64,000 nucleotides of DNA, from assembly GCF_002906165.1 (NCBI RefSeq), contig NZ_PPCN01000019.1:19544-83543 (forward strand). The letters run 5' to 3'. The notes below the pieces were generated by a model that searched no databases, was not told the DNA's origin, and saw only the letters and a list, made by a program, of their open reading frames with translations. Position numbers and translations under genes: made by a program. This DNA comes from Roseibium marinum. GTDB taxonomy: Bacteria; Pseudomonadota; Alphaproteobacteria; Rhizobiales; Stappiaceae. This document shows, piece after piece, positions 34,036-43,182 of this stretch (position 1 is the stretch's first letter; every line of letters starts with the position of its first letter).

Positions 34036-36543
34036 TCACGCAAAGGTTCTGGCATGCCCTCCTATGGTCCATGTGCCGGGATCGACAACGCGATCTTCTG
34101 CGGCGATCCGGCCGTCCGCGTGGAAGCGGACCGTGCCGAAATCCGGATCTTCCACGACGAGATCGCCATCGGCGGCTTCCGTCACGGTCAGATGTTTGAA
34201 TGTATTACAAAAAACTTCGAGCGATCCATGCTCTTCGGCCGCAGCCAGACGGACGACCCAGGTCGATGCGCGACCGGGAGCCCGCAATTCGTTGCCGGCT
34301 GTCGGCCCGCTCGTCACTTCGGAAAGGCCCGTATCCGTTTTAAGAAGAACCAATGCACCGTCCGCAGCGGCTACCGCCATCCCGTCCGCGATTTCGAACG
34401 CATCGAACCGGCTCTTCGGGAACCAGGCATGGGTAAAATCGGGCTGTTCCCGCGCGCAAGCGAAACGTATGACGGCAAGGCCGCGATACTGCTGAACACG
34501 CGGGATCGTGCCGCATCCGCCCCAGTAGGAGGGACGGCCATATCCCGATTGCAGGACTTCTCCGGGATGATTGATCCAGATCTGGGCATCCGGGTCGTGC
34601 CCCAGGCGAATGTGGAGCACCGTTTCCTGATAACCCCACTGATCCCAGCGGTAGGCTGAGGCGCTGCCCATCGCGTAGGCCGCCGTCTTGTAGTGATAGA
34701 GTTTCGCGAAGGCGTTTTCACCCTGCGCGAAGCACCATTCCTGGGCGGTGCCGGCGGGAATGGAGACGATCCCGCCGAGCTCTTCGGGAACCTTCAGACC
34801 GTGATCGCGCAGGCAGAGCGCAAGCTGCGGCAGGGCGTGAAAGCGCGAGCCGTAATTGCCCTTGCCCCAGACGAGCCGGCACAGTGCGGAAAGTTCGAGC
34901 GAGCGGGCAGCGCGCAGCGTGTGTTCGTAGGACCGGCCCTGCGCGCCGGTCAGGACGCCATGGTGCGCCGAGCGGGCAACGATTTCCAGAAGCCGCAGGA
35001 TGGCCTTGCCGGCGCGCGTGCTGATGTCCGCATCGGGCGCCAGCGCATAGAGCGCGCAAAGCCCCTTCAGGTCGATCGGGAAATAGGGGGCGGAGTTGAA
35101 CTCGGCCATTTCCCATTTTTCGAAATGGTCGAGCCAGGCGCGCACCCGCGCGGCACCGGTTGCAGACTGTTCCCCGCCTCGCCGTCCGGACCGCCTGAAC
35201 GTTGCATCCGGCAACAGGTCTCCGGCAAGATAGGCGGCTGTGTGGAACAGCAGCGCGTGGTTTTCGGAAAAATACCACTGCACATCGTTGCCCGGCTCGT
35301 CCATCCAGTAGCGATAGCCGAGAATGGCGTCGTCGATGCGCGCGCGCAGCGCTTCCGTCAGATCCTTGCCGTAGGTTATCCGGCACCACAGGAGCGGCAC
35401 CAAGATGAAATCCGCGCAATCGTGGCAATCCTCGATCGCCGGCAGCGCTGCGGAAATCATCTCCTCGGTTTCGAGGCCGGCCCTGCCGATGGCAAGACGC
35501 GCGAGGGCCCGCACCGTATCGGCTTCGGCGTAGTCGGCAACCTCGCGGAACGCCTCGTCGATGCGCTGCGCAAGTCCGGCCGGTGCCTGTCCCTGACGGT
35601 CCGCGTGACAGATCTCGACCCCGAATACGCGCGTGACCGCATATCCCCCGGCGGACAGCGTTACATGGAAATGACGGAAATCGGCCGGCAGCTCACTGAC
35701 ATCGGCTACAGGAATGCGCGTATGTCCGGCAGCAAGGACATGCTCGAAGCGGACAGGTTCATCGATCGACATGAAATCGCCTTCGACGGAAACCTCAACG
35801 CGAACGTCAAGCGGCAAACCATTGCCGGTGACGAGCGCGACTTCACCGGACATATAGGCGGGCTGCTCGAACCGCATTGCGGAAAGCGCCGCTTCCATGG
35901 CATCGGCGTATTGCGCCGGGATCGTCACGGGCAGCGCCAGCGAGGCGGCCGGTCCGGACAGATAGTCGAGCTGAAAATAATAACGGGCATCGCGCTCGGC
36001 CAGATCGTCGAACCAGATGCGGATGTCGTTGGCCCCTTTGGCGAGCGGGACGGAGAACTCCTCAGCCGTTTCCAGGTTGCGGCCATAGGGCGCCACCCAG
36101 CCCGCTTCAGACCCGTTGACGAACAGGATCGCGCCGCCGCAGGTGCGCAGGCGAAAAATGGCCGTCCCGGCCTCTTCCGCCTCGATCACGGTCTCCGCCC
36201 AGGTGCCGATCACCGTCGGACGGAACCAGAAGCCGGACAAATCGACCCGTGGAGACGCGAAAGGCAGCCAGACGCGCTCGCAACGGGAGGCCGCGGCCAC
36301 TTGCGGCCTTTTCTCCCGCCGCTCCCCAGCGAACCGGGTTCGGCAGGGGTATTCGTGCGGGATGAAGTTCTTGTGCTTGGTCAGGAAGAAAAACGGATCC
36401 ATCTCTCCGGACATTGGCTGGTCCGGGACATCGTAACGGGCTTCGACCGTCTCGCCCAAACGCCAGTAGGTGACGGGCGCGCCGGCATCGAGCGGGCGGC
36501 GGACGGCCTCTGCCGGGTAAATTTCTGCGGCGGCGGCGCTCAT
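34036..36543 (-). CDS. Uncharacterised 835-residue protein, candidate carbohydrate-active enzyme
   Basis: I cannot assign a family. The start ATG at 36543 overlaps the kduI stop (ATGA). No signal peptide is seen, so the protein is probably cytoplasmic. The N-terminal half (about 100-400) looks beta-rich, with FRLRTCGGAILFVNGSEAGW and DIRIWFDDLAERDARYYFQLDY, as in carbohydrate-binding sandwiches. The middle (about 400-680) is helical with many Trp, His and Tyr: YWMDEPGNDVQWYFSENH, FHTAAYLAGDLLPD and GAQGRSYEHTLRAARSLE, suggesting an alpha/alpha barrel as in uronate lyases and GH88/105 enzymes. The end is again beta-rich (HAWFPKSRFDAFEIADG). Coupling to kduI and a GH105-type gene suggests action on uronides. 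Lyase, hydrolase or phosphorylase activity is open. Confidence 0.65.
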   Translation of the reverse strand: MSAAAAEIYPAEAVRRPLDAGAPVTYWRLGETVEARYDVPDQPMSGEMDPFFFLTKHKNFIPHEYPCRTRFAGERREKRPQVAAASRCERVWLPFASPRVDLSGFWFRPTVIGTWAETVIEAEEAGTAIFRLRTCGGAILFVNGSEAGWVAPYGRNLETAEEFSVPLAKGANDIRIWFDDLAERDARYYFQLDYLSGPAASLALPVTIPAQYADAMEAALSAMRFEQPAYMSGEVALVTGNGLPLDVRVEVSVEGDFMSIDEPVRFEHVLAAGHTRIPVADVSELPADFRHFHVTLSAGGYAVTRVFGVEICHADRQGQAPAGLAQRIDEAFREVADYAEADTVRALARLAIGRAGLETEEMISAALPAIEDCHDCADFILVPLLWCRITYGKDLTEALRARIDDAILGYRYWMDEPGNDVQWYFSENHALLFHTAAYLAGDLLPDATFRRSGRRGGEQSATGAARVRAWLDHFEKWEMAEFNSAPYFPIDLKGLCALYALAPDADISTRAGKAILRLLEIVARSAHHGVLTGAQGRSYEHTLRAARSLELSALCRLVWGKGNYGSRFHALPQLALCLRDHGLKVPEELGGIVSIPAGTAQEWCFAQGENAFAKLYHYKTAAYAMGSASAYRWDQWGYQETVLHIRLGHDPDAQIWINHPGEVLQSGYGRPSYWGGCGTIPRVQQYRGLAVIRFACAREQPDFTHAWFPKSRFDAFEIADGMAVAAADGALVLLKTDTGLSEVTSGPTAGNELRAPGRASTWVVRLAAAEEHGSLEVFCNTFKHLTVTEAADGDLVVEDPDFGTVRFHADGRIAAEDRVVDPGTWTIGGHARTFA

Positions 36544-37373
36544 TTGAGATCCTTCACGGCGACCGGATCGACATCCGTATAGGCCTGGTTTTCGCCGGTC
36601 ATGCCCCAGACGAAGGCATAAGGGCCGGTGCCCGCGCCCATATGGATCGACCATGCCGGGGAAAGCACGGCGTTGCCGTCGGCGACCATCAGGTGGCGGG
36701 TGCTGTCGGGCCGGCCCATCAGATGGACGACGCGGTCCTCGTCCGCCAGGTCGAAATAGCAATAGGCTTCCATGCGCCGCTCGTGCAGGTGGGGCGGCAT
36801 GGTGTTCCAGATATTGTTGGGGGCCGGATCGGTGATCCCCATCAAAAGCAGACAGGACGGCGTTACTTCCGGGTGGATGTACATGCGCAGGGTGCGCTTG
36901 TTGGAGCGCGCGTCCTCACCCAGGGTCAGCGGTTTCGATTGCGCACGGGTGATCAGCCGGGACGCAATGTCCGCTCCCGCGGGCACGGAGTTCATGTAAA
37001 AGCGTGCCGGACTGGCGGCATCGTCGCTTGCAAATACAACTTCCCTGGTGCCGCGGCCGACATAGACGACGTCCCGGTTGGCAACGGCGAATGTCTCGCC
37101 ATCGACGATGACCGTCCCGGCGCCGCCCAGATTGGCGATGCCCATCTCGCGGGCGGTGAAGAAAAGTTCGGTGCCCACATCCGCGCCGCCGCCGAAGCTG
37201 AGAGTACCACCGGCAGGCACGGCGCCGCCGAGGATCATGCGGTCGACATGAGTGTAGACGAAACGGATCTCGCCCACCGCGAAAAGGTCCTCAACCAGGA
37301 ATTCGCCGCGCAGACGGTCGGTGTCCATGGAAGGAATGTCGGCGGGAGATACCCCGTACAGAACTCGCATCAT
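36540..37373 (-). CDS. kduI: 5-dehydro-4-deoxy-D-glucuronate isomerase
   Basis: KduI isomerises 4-deoxy-L-threo-5-hexosulose uronate to 3-deoxy-D-glycero-2,5-hexodiulosonate in the breakdown of unsaturated uronides from pectin or similar polymers. The 277-residue product has the cupin metal ligands H195 and H197 (HLHERRMEAY), E202 and H244 (WSIHMGAGTG), matching the E. coli pattern. It opens MMRVLYGVSP, and the ATG overlaps the upstream stop. The next enzyme of the pathway, KduD, is not in the window. Confidence 0.93.
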   Translation of the reverse strand: MMRVLYGVSPADIPSMDTDRLRGEFLVEDLFAVGEIRFVYTHVDRMILGGAVPAGGTLSFGGGADVGTELFFTAREMGIANLGGAGTVIVDGETFAVANRDVVYVGRGTREVVFASDDAASPARFYMNSVPAGADIASRLITRAQSKPLTLGEDARSNKRTLRMYIHPEVTPSCLLLMGITDPAPNNIWNTMPPHLHERRMEAYCYFDLADEDRVVHLMGRPDSTRHLMVADGNAVLSPAWSIHMGAGTGPYAFVWGMTGENQAYTDVDPVAVKDLK

Positions 37374-38470
37374 GCTGCCTCTGTTTTCCGGTCGAGATGG
37401 CGCAGCCCCTCGGTCAGGCACAGGATCGAAAGCGCCTGGCCATAGCCGGTCGGTTGAATGGGAATGTCGCGATAGAACTGCAGGTCCGGGCCCATGCGCG
37501 TGCCGTAGGACACGTTGCCGACCACCCCCTGCTCATCGATATTGGCGAGCACGGCCTGAAGTCCGCGGCGTCCGGCGGCCGCCCATTCGGCCGGTCCGAA
37601 ACCGAGCCGCGCGGCCCGCATCAAGCCATAGGCAAAGCCCGCTGTCGCGGAAATCTCCTCGTAGGAGGTTTCGTCGTCGAGCAGGGTCCGCCAGGCGCCG
37701 GAAGCCGTCTGCAGCGGCAGCAGCGCGGCGACTTGCGTTTCCAGCACTCCTTGCAGGAACTGCCTGACAGACGGCGAGACCTCCGCGAGCTCGAAGAGAC
37801 TGAGGATACCGACGGTGATCCAGGCATTGCCCCGGCCCCAGCGGGCGCGGGCGAAATTGTGGTGGCCGTCGAAGGTCCAGCCGTGGAACCAGAGGCCTGT
37901 TTCCGGATCCGACAGATAACGGGCATGAACAAGGAACTGCCGTTCCGCCTCGTCGATATAACGGCGTTCGCCGGTCGCCTGACCGAAGGCCGCGAGGAAA
38001 AGCGCGACCATGAACAGTGTGTCGTCCCAGAGCTCGTCGTCATTGATCCTGTCGGAGACATTGTGCTGGTAGCCGCCTTCCGGCGTGCGCGGCATTTCCG
38101 CCAGCACCCGCTCGGCCCAGTCACGCAGCACCTGTTCGAAGCGGGAGTCGTTCGTCTCGCGCCAGAACACGCACAGCGCCAGCATAGGCGCGGTGGTGTT
38201 GACGTTCAACGCGGGCAGACCCGCCGCGATCCGCCGGTCGTACCAGTCCTCGATCGTCGCGCGCAGCTTGTCGTCGCCGGTGCTCTTCCACAGGCTGACC
38301 AGCCCGTAGAGGCCGACACCCTGAGGCCACTCCCAGCTGTCGAAGCTGACGTAGTCGCCAGGCGTGCCGTCGAGATTGGGTTCGTCGAAACGTCCATCGT
38401 GACGCAAGCCCGTCATGCCCCTCACAAGGCACGACAGGGCAACGTTCACCCGGTCTGCGGTGAGCTGCAT
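37370..38470 (-). CDS. Unsaturated glucuronyl/rhamnogalacturonyl hydrolase, GH105/GH88 type
   Basis: The 366-residue product is an alpha/alpha-barrel hydrolase that removes the unsaturated uronic acid from oligosaccharides made by polysaccharide lyases. Family landmarks are WEWPQGVGLYGL (about 46-57), the catalytic Asp in NDDELWDDTLFM (149-150), FHGWTFDGHHNFARARWGRGNAW, and the C-terminal YGQALSILCLTE. ATG at 38470 follows GGGAGGAAGC. Without a signal peptide it should act in the cytoplasm on imported disaccharides and feed KduI. It is the first gene after the divergent LacI regulator. Confidence 0.9.
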   Translation of the reverse strand: MQLTADRVNVALSCLVRGMTGLRHDGRFDEPNLDGTPGDYVSFDSWEWPQGVGLYGLVSLWKSTGDDKLRATIEDWYDRRIAAGLPALNVNTTAPMLALCVFWRETNDSRFEQVLRDWAERVLAEMPRTPEGGYQHNVSDRINDDELWDDTLFMVALFLAAFGQATGERRYIDEAERQFLVHARYLSDPETGLWFHGWTFDGHHNFARARWGRGNAWITVGILSLFELAEVSPSVRQFLQGVLETQVAALLPLQTASGAWRTLLDDETSYEEISATAGFAYGLMRAARLGFGPAEWAAAGRRGLQAVLANIDEQGVVGNVSYGTRMGPDLQFYRDIPIQPTGYGQALSILCLTEGLRHLDRKTEAA

Positions 38471-38522
38471 GCTTCCTCCCAGTTTTTTATTCTTGGCGGA
38501 AACAATTCCACAAAGTCTTTTA

Positions 38523-38537
38523 TTGCGCAACTTGCAA
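38523..38537. promoter_or_regulatory. Candidate LacI-type operator between lacI-family gene and uronide operon
   Basis: TTGCGCAACTTGCAA contains the palindrome TTGCGCAA and the outer arms TTGC/GCAA. LacI-family operators are often built from TTGC...GCAA. The site lies in the 101-base divergent spacer, 35 bases before the regulator start. Confidence 0.45.
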
Positions 38538-38571
38538 ATTTTTTTCATGATGTCTTCGGAAAGGGAGAGGC

Positions 38572-39636
38572 ATGAGCGGCAAACGTCAACGACAGAACCG
38601 GAGCATCCGGCTGGAGGAAATCGCCAAGCGCTGCGGCGTCTCGGTGAGCACTGCTTCGCGGGCCCTGAACGGGACAGCGGGTGTCCGGCCCGAATTGCGC
38701 GAAGCGATTATCTCGGCCGCGCGTGAACTCAATTACGCGATCCCCCCGGCGGTAGCCGGCCGCAAGGTGATCCTGGCGGCTTCCAGCGTCGCGATGGTCG
38801 ACTACGCGCGCAACCAGTTCACATATTATGTGCTGGACGGACTGAAGGAGCGCGCCGCTGCTCTGGGGATCGAGATCGTCACCCGTCCGGTATCGACACA
38901 GCAAGACGAAACAGCCCTTCTGGAAGAAGCCGGTGCCGATGAGACCGTCGTCGGTTGCCTGTTTCTCAGTCTGGATGACGCCGGCATCCTGGAACGCACG
39001 GAAGCGTTTGAAAAACCGATCGTGCTGGTGAACGGCGACGATCCGCTGATGCGGCGCTCCAGCGTGACCCCATGCAACCGCTCCGCGGGACGTCTGGCCT
39101 GCACCCACCTGCTCGGTCTCGGCCACCGCCGCATCCTGTTTCTCTCCCACCGGGGGCGCCGCACCATCGAGCGCCGTCTGGAGGGATGGCGCGACGCACT
39201 GACCGCCGCGGGCGTGGAGGACATCGACGGCATGGTGGTTGAAGTGGGCGACTGGCTGCCGGAGGAAGCCGGCAATGTCATCCGCAAGCGCCTGGAGGAA
39301 AAGGGAGCGGATTTCACGGCGATCCTGGCCGCCGGAGATGCCCTTGCGCTCGGTGCCGCCCAGACCCTGATCGATGCGGGCTACAAGGTTCCCGAGGACA
39401 TTTCGGTCTGCGGCATGGACGACCTGCCGCTTGCGGCGTTTTCCGCTCCTCCGCTGACGACGATGCACATTCCGATGCGTGAAATAGGCTCGACCGCTCT
39501 GACCCTGCTTCTGGACGACATGGCCCAGGCCGGCCTGCCGCGCCGCGTCGAGCTTGCCTGCCGGCTGATAGAACGCGACTCCTGCGCTCCCCTCTCCCGC
39601 CGCCAGAACGTCACCGGCGCGGCGGATAGTATCTGA
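38572..39636 (+). CDS. LacI-family transcriptional regulator
   Basis: The 354-residue product has the LacI helix-turn-helix at about 13-35 (IRLEEIAKRCGVSVSTASRALNG) with the hinge, followed by a periplasmic-binding-protein-like effector domain (VLVNGDDPLM, ACTHLLGLGHRRILFLSH, ILAAGDALALGAAQTL, SVCGMDDLPLA). It diverges from the GH105-type gene and most likely represses the uronide operon, with a uronide or KduI product as inducer. Confidence 0.92.
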   Translation: MSGKRQRQNRSIRLEEIAKRCGVSVSTASRALNGTAGVRPELREAIISAARELNYAIPPAVAGRKVILAASSVAMVDYARNQFTYYVLDGLKERAAALGIEIVTRPVSTQQDETALLEEAGADETVVGCLFLSLDDAGILERTEAFEKPIVLVNGDDPLMRRSSVTPCNRSAGRLACTHLLGLGHRRILFLSHRGRRTIERRLEGWRDALTAAGVEDIDGMVVEVGDWLPEEAGNVIRKRLEEKGADFTAILAAGDALALGAAQTLIDAGYKVPEDISVCGMDDLPLAAFSAPPLTTMHIPMREIGSTALTLLLDDMAQAGLPRRVELACRLIERDSCAPLSRRQNVTGAADSI

Positions 39637-39661
39637 GCTGCCGTGGATTTGCCGGAGGCGC

Positions 39662-39800
39662 TTACTCCTGTGAAGGACGGAACATCATGAGCGCGACTAC
39701 GAACAAGTTTTCACCTGAAGTTCGCGAGCACATGTGCCTGAGCTTGGAAAACGCCAGTTCAATCGGGTCGATATCCGCACGATAGGGCCGCGGATTTACC
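39662..39800 (-). mobile_element. IS630-family transposase C-terminal scrap
   Basis: On the minus strand the frame reads NPRPYRADIDPIELAFSKLR, then HMCSRTSG and a short tail to a stop at 39662. PYSxDxNPIExxFxKLK is the hallmark of the C-terminal part of IS630-type transposases (the DDE glutamate lies in NPIE). Only about 45 residues remain, with substitutions, so it is a dead fragment. It lies in the spacer after the LacI gene and before the 3' end of the TRAP permease. Confidence 0.65.
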
Positions 39801-39818
39801 CGGATTGACCGGACGGCG

Positions 39819-41786
39819 TCAGGGTAGAACCGGCGGCGCGATACTTGTTCGCGACCGGGGCGCTCCCAGAAGGATTGCGCCCGCCGCAATGACCAGCCCG
39901 ATCCCCGTGCTCATCCATTCGGGAAAACCGATCAGAAGTCCGGCGACGAACAAGGGGACCCTCGACCACATCGCCAGCCGGCCGCGCCAAAGCATATAGC
40001 CTTCCGAGGCGGCGGCGATGAAAATGACCGCCAACAGGTTGAAAACGGTCCAGATTACAGTGAGATACAGCGGCCCCTGAAGAATGAGCGCCGGCTCGAA
40101 CAGGAAGAAAATCGGCACGAAATAGAGCACGATTCCCAGTCGGGCGGCATGCATACTGGTTTGCAGGGCATCGGAGCCACTGATCCGCGAGGCCAGAAAC
40201 GCGGCGAGCGCCACCGGCGGAGTGATCGCGGCAAGCGAGGCGTAGTAGGCGATGAACATGTGGATCGCCAGGGTGTTGAGCCCGGCGATCTGTTCCAGCG
40301 CCGGGGCCAGCGTCAGCGCCAGCATCAGATAGGCGGCAACGATCATGCCCAGCATCCCGAAGATGATGCAGACCACAATGCCGATCGCCAGCACCGGGAC
40401 GACATTGTCGCCGCCCATGCGCACCAGGCTGGCCGCGATCACCGGTGCCAGTCCGGTGGCCATCAGACCGCCGAGAATGAAACTCGTCGGCAGGAGAAGC
40501 CCCATCGTCTGGCTGAGAAGCTTGGAGATCTGGTAAAACAGGTCCGGGATACGGCGGATGTGCAGCCGGAGCTTGGGATGCAGCGTGGTCAGGACCAGCA
40601 GCAGCGCGGAGGCATAGAACGGGGTCAACCGCTCCCAGCGCATGATGACAAGACCCCATACCAGAAAGGCGAGCACCAACAGAAACGGCCAGCCGTCTTT
40701 GAGAACCTGGACGACCCTGGGGAGATCCTCGCGTTTTTTGCCCTCGATACCGTGGCGCAGCGCGAAGCCGTGCACGTGGCAGTACAGGCCGAAATAATAG
40801 AGAAACGCGGGAATGATGGCTCCCATGACGATGACGCCGTATTGAATTCCCGTAAAGTCGGCCATGATGAAGGCGACCGCGCCCATGACCGGCGGCATGA
40901 TCATCCCGCCGGTCGACGCGCAGGCCTCAAGCGCACCGGCATAGTGTGCCGGAAATCCGGCCCGTTTCATCGCGGGGATGGTCACGGAGCCTGTGCCGAC
41001 CACATTTGAAAAGATACTGCCTGACAGCGACCCGAAAAATCCGGACGCCAGCACCGACACCTTGGCCGGACCGCCGCGCGCGGTGCCCATCATCGCGAGG
41101 GCCAGATTGAGGAAGAAATCGGCCGCGCCGGTCGCGACCATGAGCGCGGCAAGAACGAGAAACCCGATCAGGGTTTCGGCCACGACACGGGTCACGACAC
41201 CAAGCATGGCATCGTTGGAGAAGACATTGAAGGCGACAGTGCGGGCGAAGCTGGTCGGTGGTCCCCAGAACATGCCGGGCATATAAAAGGCATAAACCGG
41301 ATAAAGCGACAGGACCACAACGATCACCAGGAAGATGTGGCCGCCCGACCGTCTCGCGCCTTCAAGAACCAGGAGGAAAAGCCCGAGGGCGATCCACAGT
41401 TGCCAGTCTTCCTTGACCGGCACCCAGGTGCCGAACACGAGTTGACGTGAGAAATAAGCCATCACGAGGCAAAGGACCAGGATAAGGATGGCAGGCGCAT
41501 AGCTTGCCCATGTCACCCCCCTTTCGCCCTTCCAGGCCGGCAACAGCAGAAACACAACCGGCAGGAACGCTGCCATCAGCAGGAAGTAATAGGTGAGATC
41601 GAGCATCGGGAACAAGGAGAAGATATAGCCGACGGCCATGGCCACGCCCGCCGCGGAGGCCAGGATCACCAGGGAGCGCACCCAGAACGGCATGGACTGC
41701 CAGCGGTCCTCCGAAGGGTCGCGCATGTCTTCCGGAAGAATATCCGGACTCGGTTCCACCGCGAAAGAAGCTTTATCGGCGTTCAT
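39819..41786 (-). CDS. TRAP transporter fused permease (TAXI-associated)
   Basis: The 655-residue product is a fused DctQM-type permease with about 17 membrane segments. Family phrases are AKVSVLASGFFGSLSGS, NVVGTGSVTIPAMKRAGFP and ACASTGGMIMPPVMGAVAF. ATG at 41786 gives a hydrophilic 45-residue leader before the first helix. It is encoded downstream of its receptor gene on the same strand. It is a distinct paralogue of the permease at 13924-15867. Confidence 0.92.
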   Translation of the reverse strand: MNADKASFAVEPSPDILPEDMRDPSEDRWQSMPFWVRSLVILASAAGVAMAVGYIFSLFPMLDLTYYFLLMAAFLPVVFLLLPAWKGERGVTWASYAPAILILVLCLVMAYFSRQLVFGTWVPVKEDWQLWIALGLFLLVLEGARRSGGHIFLVIVVVLSLYPVYAFYMPGMFWGPPTSFARTVAFNVFSNDAMLGVVTRVVAETLIGFLVLAALMVATGAADFFLNLALAMMGTARGGPAKVSVLASGFFGSLSGSIFSNVVGTGSVTIPAMKRAGFPAHYAGALEACASTGGMIMPPVMGAVAFIMADFTGIQYGVIVMGAIIPAFLYYFGLYCHVHGFALRHGIEGKKREDLPRVVQVLKDGWPFLLVLAFLVWGLVIMRWERLTPFYASALLLVLTTLHPKLRLHIRRIPDLFYQISKLLSQTMGLLLPTSFILGGLMATGLAPVIAASLVRMGGDNVVPVLAIGIVVCIIFGMLGMIVAAYLMLALTLAPALEQIAGLNTLAIHMFIAYYASLAAITPPVALAAFLASRISGSDALQTSMHAARLGIVLYFVPIFFLFEPALILQGPLYLTVIWTVFNLLAVIFIAAASEGYMLWRGRLAMWSRVPLFVAGLLIGFPEWMSTGIGLVIAAGAILLGAPRSRTSIAPPVLP

Positions 41787-41893
41787 GCTTGCATCCTGGG
41801 CCGTTCCGGCCGGTTCGATCGGGTTTGCGATCCGCCTGTTGTCGCAGGCACCCGCGCGCGGGTGCCTGCGAAGGCGAAGAACGTACCGGAGAG

Positions 41894-43099
41894 TTAAAGA
41901 TCGCCCACCATGTTGGCGTAGGACTTGGTGACGCCGGCATCGGCCTTCATCTTGGCCCACAGGGCCTTGAAGTCTTCGCTTTCGGGCGAAACCTTGATGC
42001 CCCGGGAATCGGCTTCCGCGAGTGTCGCTTGCCACAGCGCGACGCGGTCGGTGGCCAGCTTCACAAGGGCGTCCTGACGGGCCTGGTGGGTGTCGGTCCA
42101 GATGCCCTTTTCCTTGAGGTACCTGATCGCGCCTTCATGCAGAGGCTGCAGGGCACCGGCGTCCAGGAATGTCTTCAGGCTGTCCACGCTCATCATGTGC
42201 GCGTGCTGGTAGTCGTCCTTGAAATCATCGTAATGCTCGTCGAGCCATTTGAGGAGATGGTAGACGAACTCCGGATCTTCATCGGCACGCACATGGTTGG
42301 CCTGAAAGGCATGATCCACATAAACTCCGATAGAGCTCTTGGTCCCGGACGTGATAACTGCCGGAATGTAGCCGACCGTCTTGGCGCGGTAGCGGGCAAA
42401 GGCTTCCGGGTCGTCTTGCTTGTCGGGTAGCGGCAGCCAGGCAATCCCGCCGTGGGTGGCTTCCGCCTCGTAGCTTGTGCCGGAGATTGGGGAGGTAAAG
42501 GCGACTTCGGCGCGCCCCTCGGTCACAACCGCGGTGTTTGCGCCGTAATTGCTTGTTTCGATCTTGTTGACGTCATCTGAAGTCAGGCCGTTATAGGCGA
42601 GAAGGGCTTCAATGCCGCCTGCAAGAAAGGACGAGGACGCTGTGTAGGCGATGGTCGTGTCCTCGTTGACGTCGGAGAAGGTCTTGAGGTCGCCGTCGCC
42701 CTTGACCATGTATCCCCAGGGCGTGATCAGGTTCATGGTCGCCACACGGGTGTCGGAAGGACCGCCATACGGGGTCATGAAGCCTTCGACCGCATCCATC
42801 TGGTCGAAATATTCCGACGCCTGCATCAGCGATATATCGCCTTCGTCGGTGTTCAGCCACTCGGGGCGGGCATAGCCGTTCGGTGCCGGCTTAATGGCGA
42901 CGCGAACCCCGGTCTGCGCGGTGAGTTCGGTGGTCCAGGCAACCGCCAGAGAATGGTTGCCGGATCCGACGACCGGCGTCACAACGGTGAAGTAGGCGGG
43001 CCACTTGTAATCCTCCGCCAGCGCGCCGCCCAGAGCGCCTATCGATAGGCCTAGTGTCGCAGATGCGCTCAGCACCAACCGTCTCGTTATTTTTTGCAT
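41894..43099 (-). CDS. TAXI-family TRAP transporter receptor
   Basis: The 401-residue product is the periplasmic receptor for the fused permease downstream. It begins MQKITRRLVLSASATLGLS with a signal peptide ending GGALAED. GSGNHSLAVAWTTELTAQTG is the typical ligand-binding N-terminal strand, and TGVRVAIKPAPNGYARPEWL follows. ATG at 43099 has GAGGGGAAT before it. The degraded aconitase-X-like gene upstream hints that the imported acid once fed that enzyme. Confidence 0.9.
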   Translation of the reverse strand: MQKITRRLVLSASATLGLSIGALGGALAEDYKWPAYFTVVTPVVGSGNHSLAVAWTTELTAQTGVRVAIKPAPNGYARPEWLNTDEGDISLMQASEYFDQMDAVEGFMTPYGGPSDTRVATMNLITPWGYMVKGDGDLKTFSDVNEDTTIAYTASSSFLAGGIEALLAYNGLTSDDVNKIETSNYGANTAVVTEGRAEVAFTSPISGTSYEAEATHGGIAWLPLPDKQDDPEAFARYRAKTVGYIPAVITSGTKSSIGVYVDHAFQANHVRADEDPEFVYHLLKWLDEHYDDFKDDYQHAHMMSVDSLKTFLDAGALQPLHEGAIRYLKEKGIWTDTHQARQDALVKLATDRVALWQATLAEADSRGIKVSPESEDFKALWAKMKADAGVTKSYANMVGDL

Positions 43100-43182
43100 C
43101 TTATTCCCCTCCTCCACTTCCGGGCGACGAACGTGCCACCCGCTGGTCGATGTCGCGGCTCGTCCAACCGCATTTGTGTCCA

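Noticed and set aside
34693..36582. 629-codon plus-strand frame opposite the 835-residue protein gene
   Set aside because: The minus-strand frame continues to the coupled start next to kduI and has balanced composition with coherent helix and strand patterns, whereas the plus-strand product is Arg/Gly-rich.
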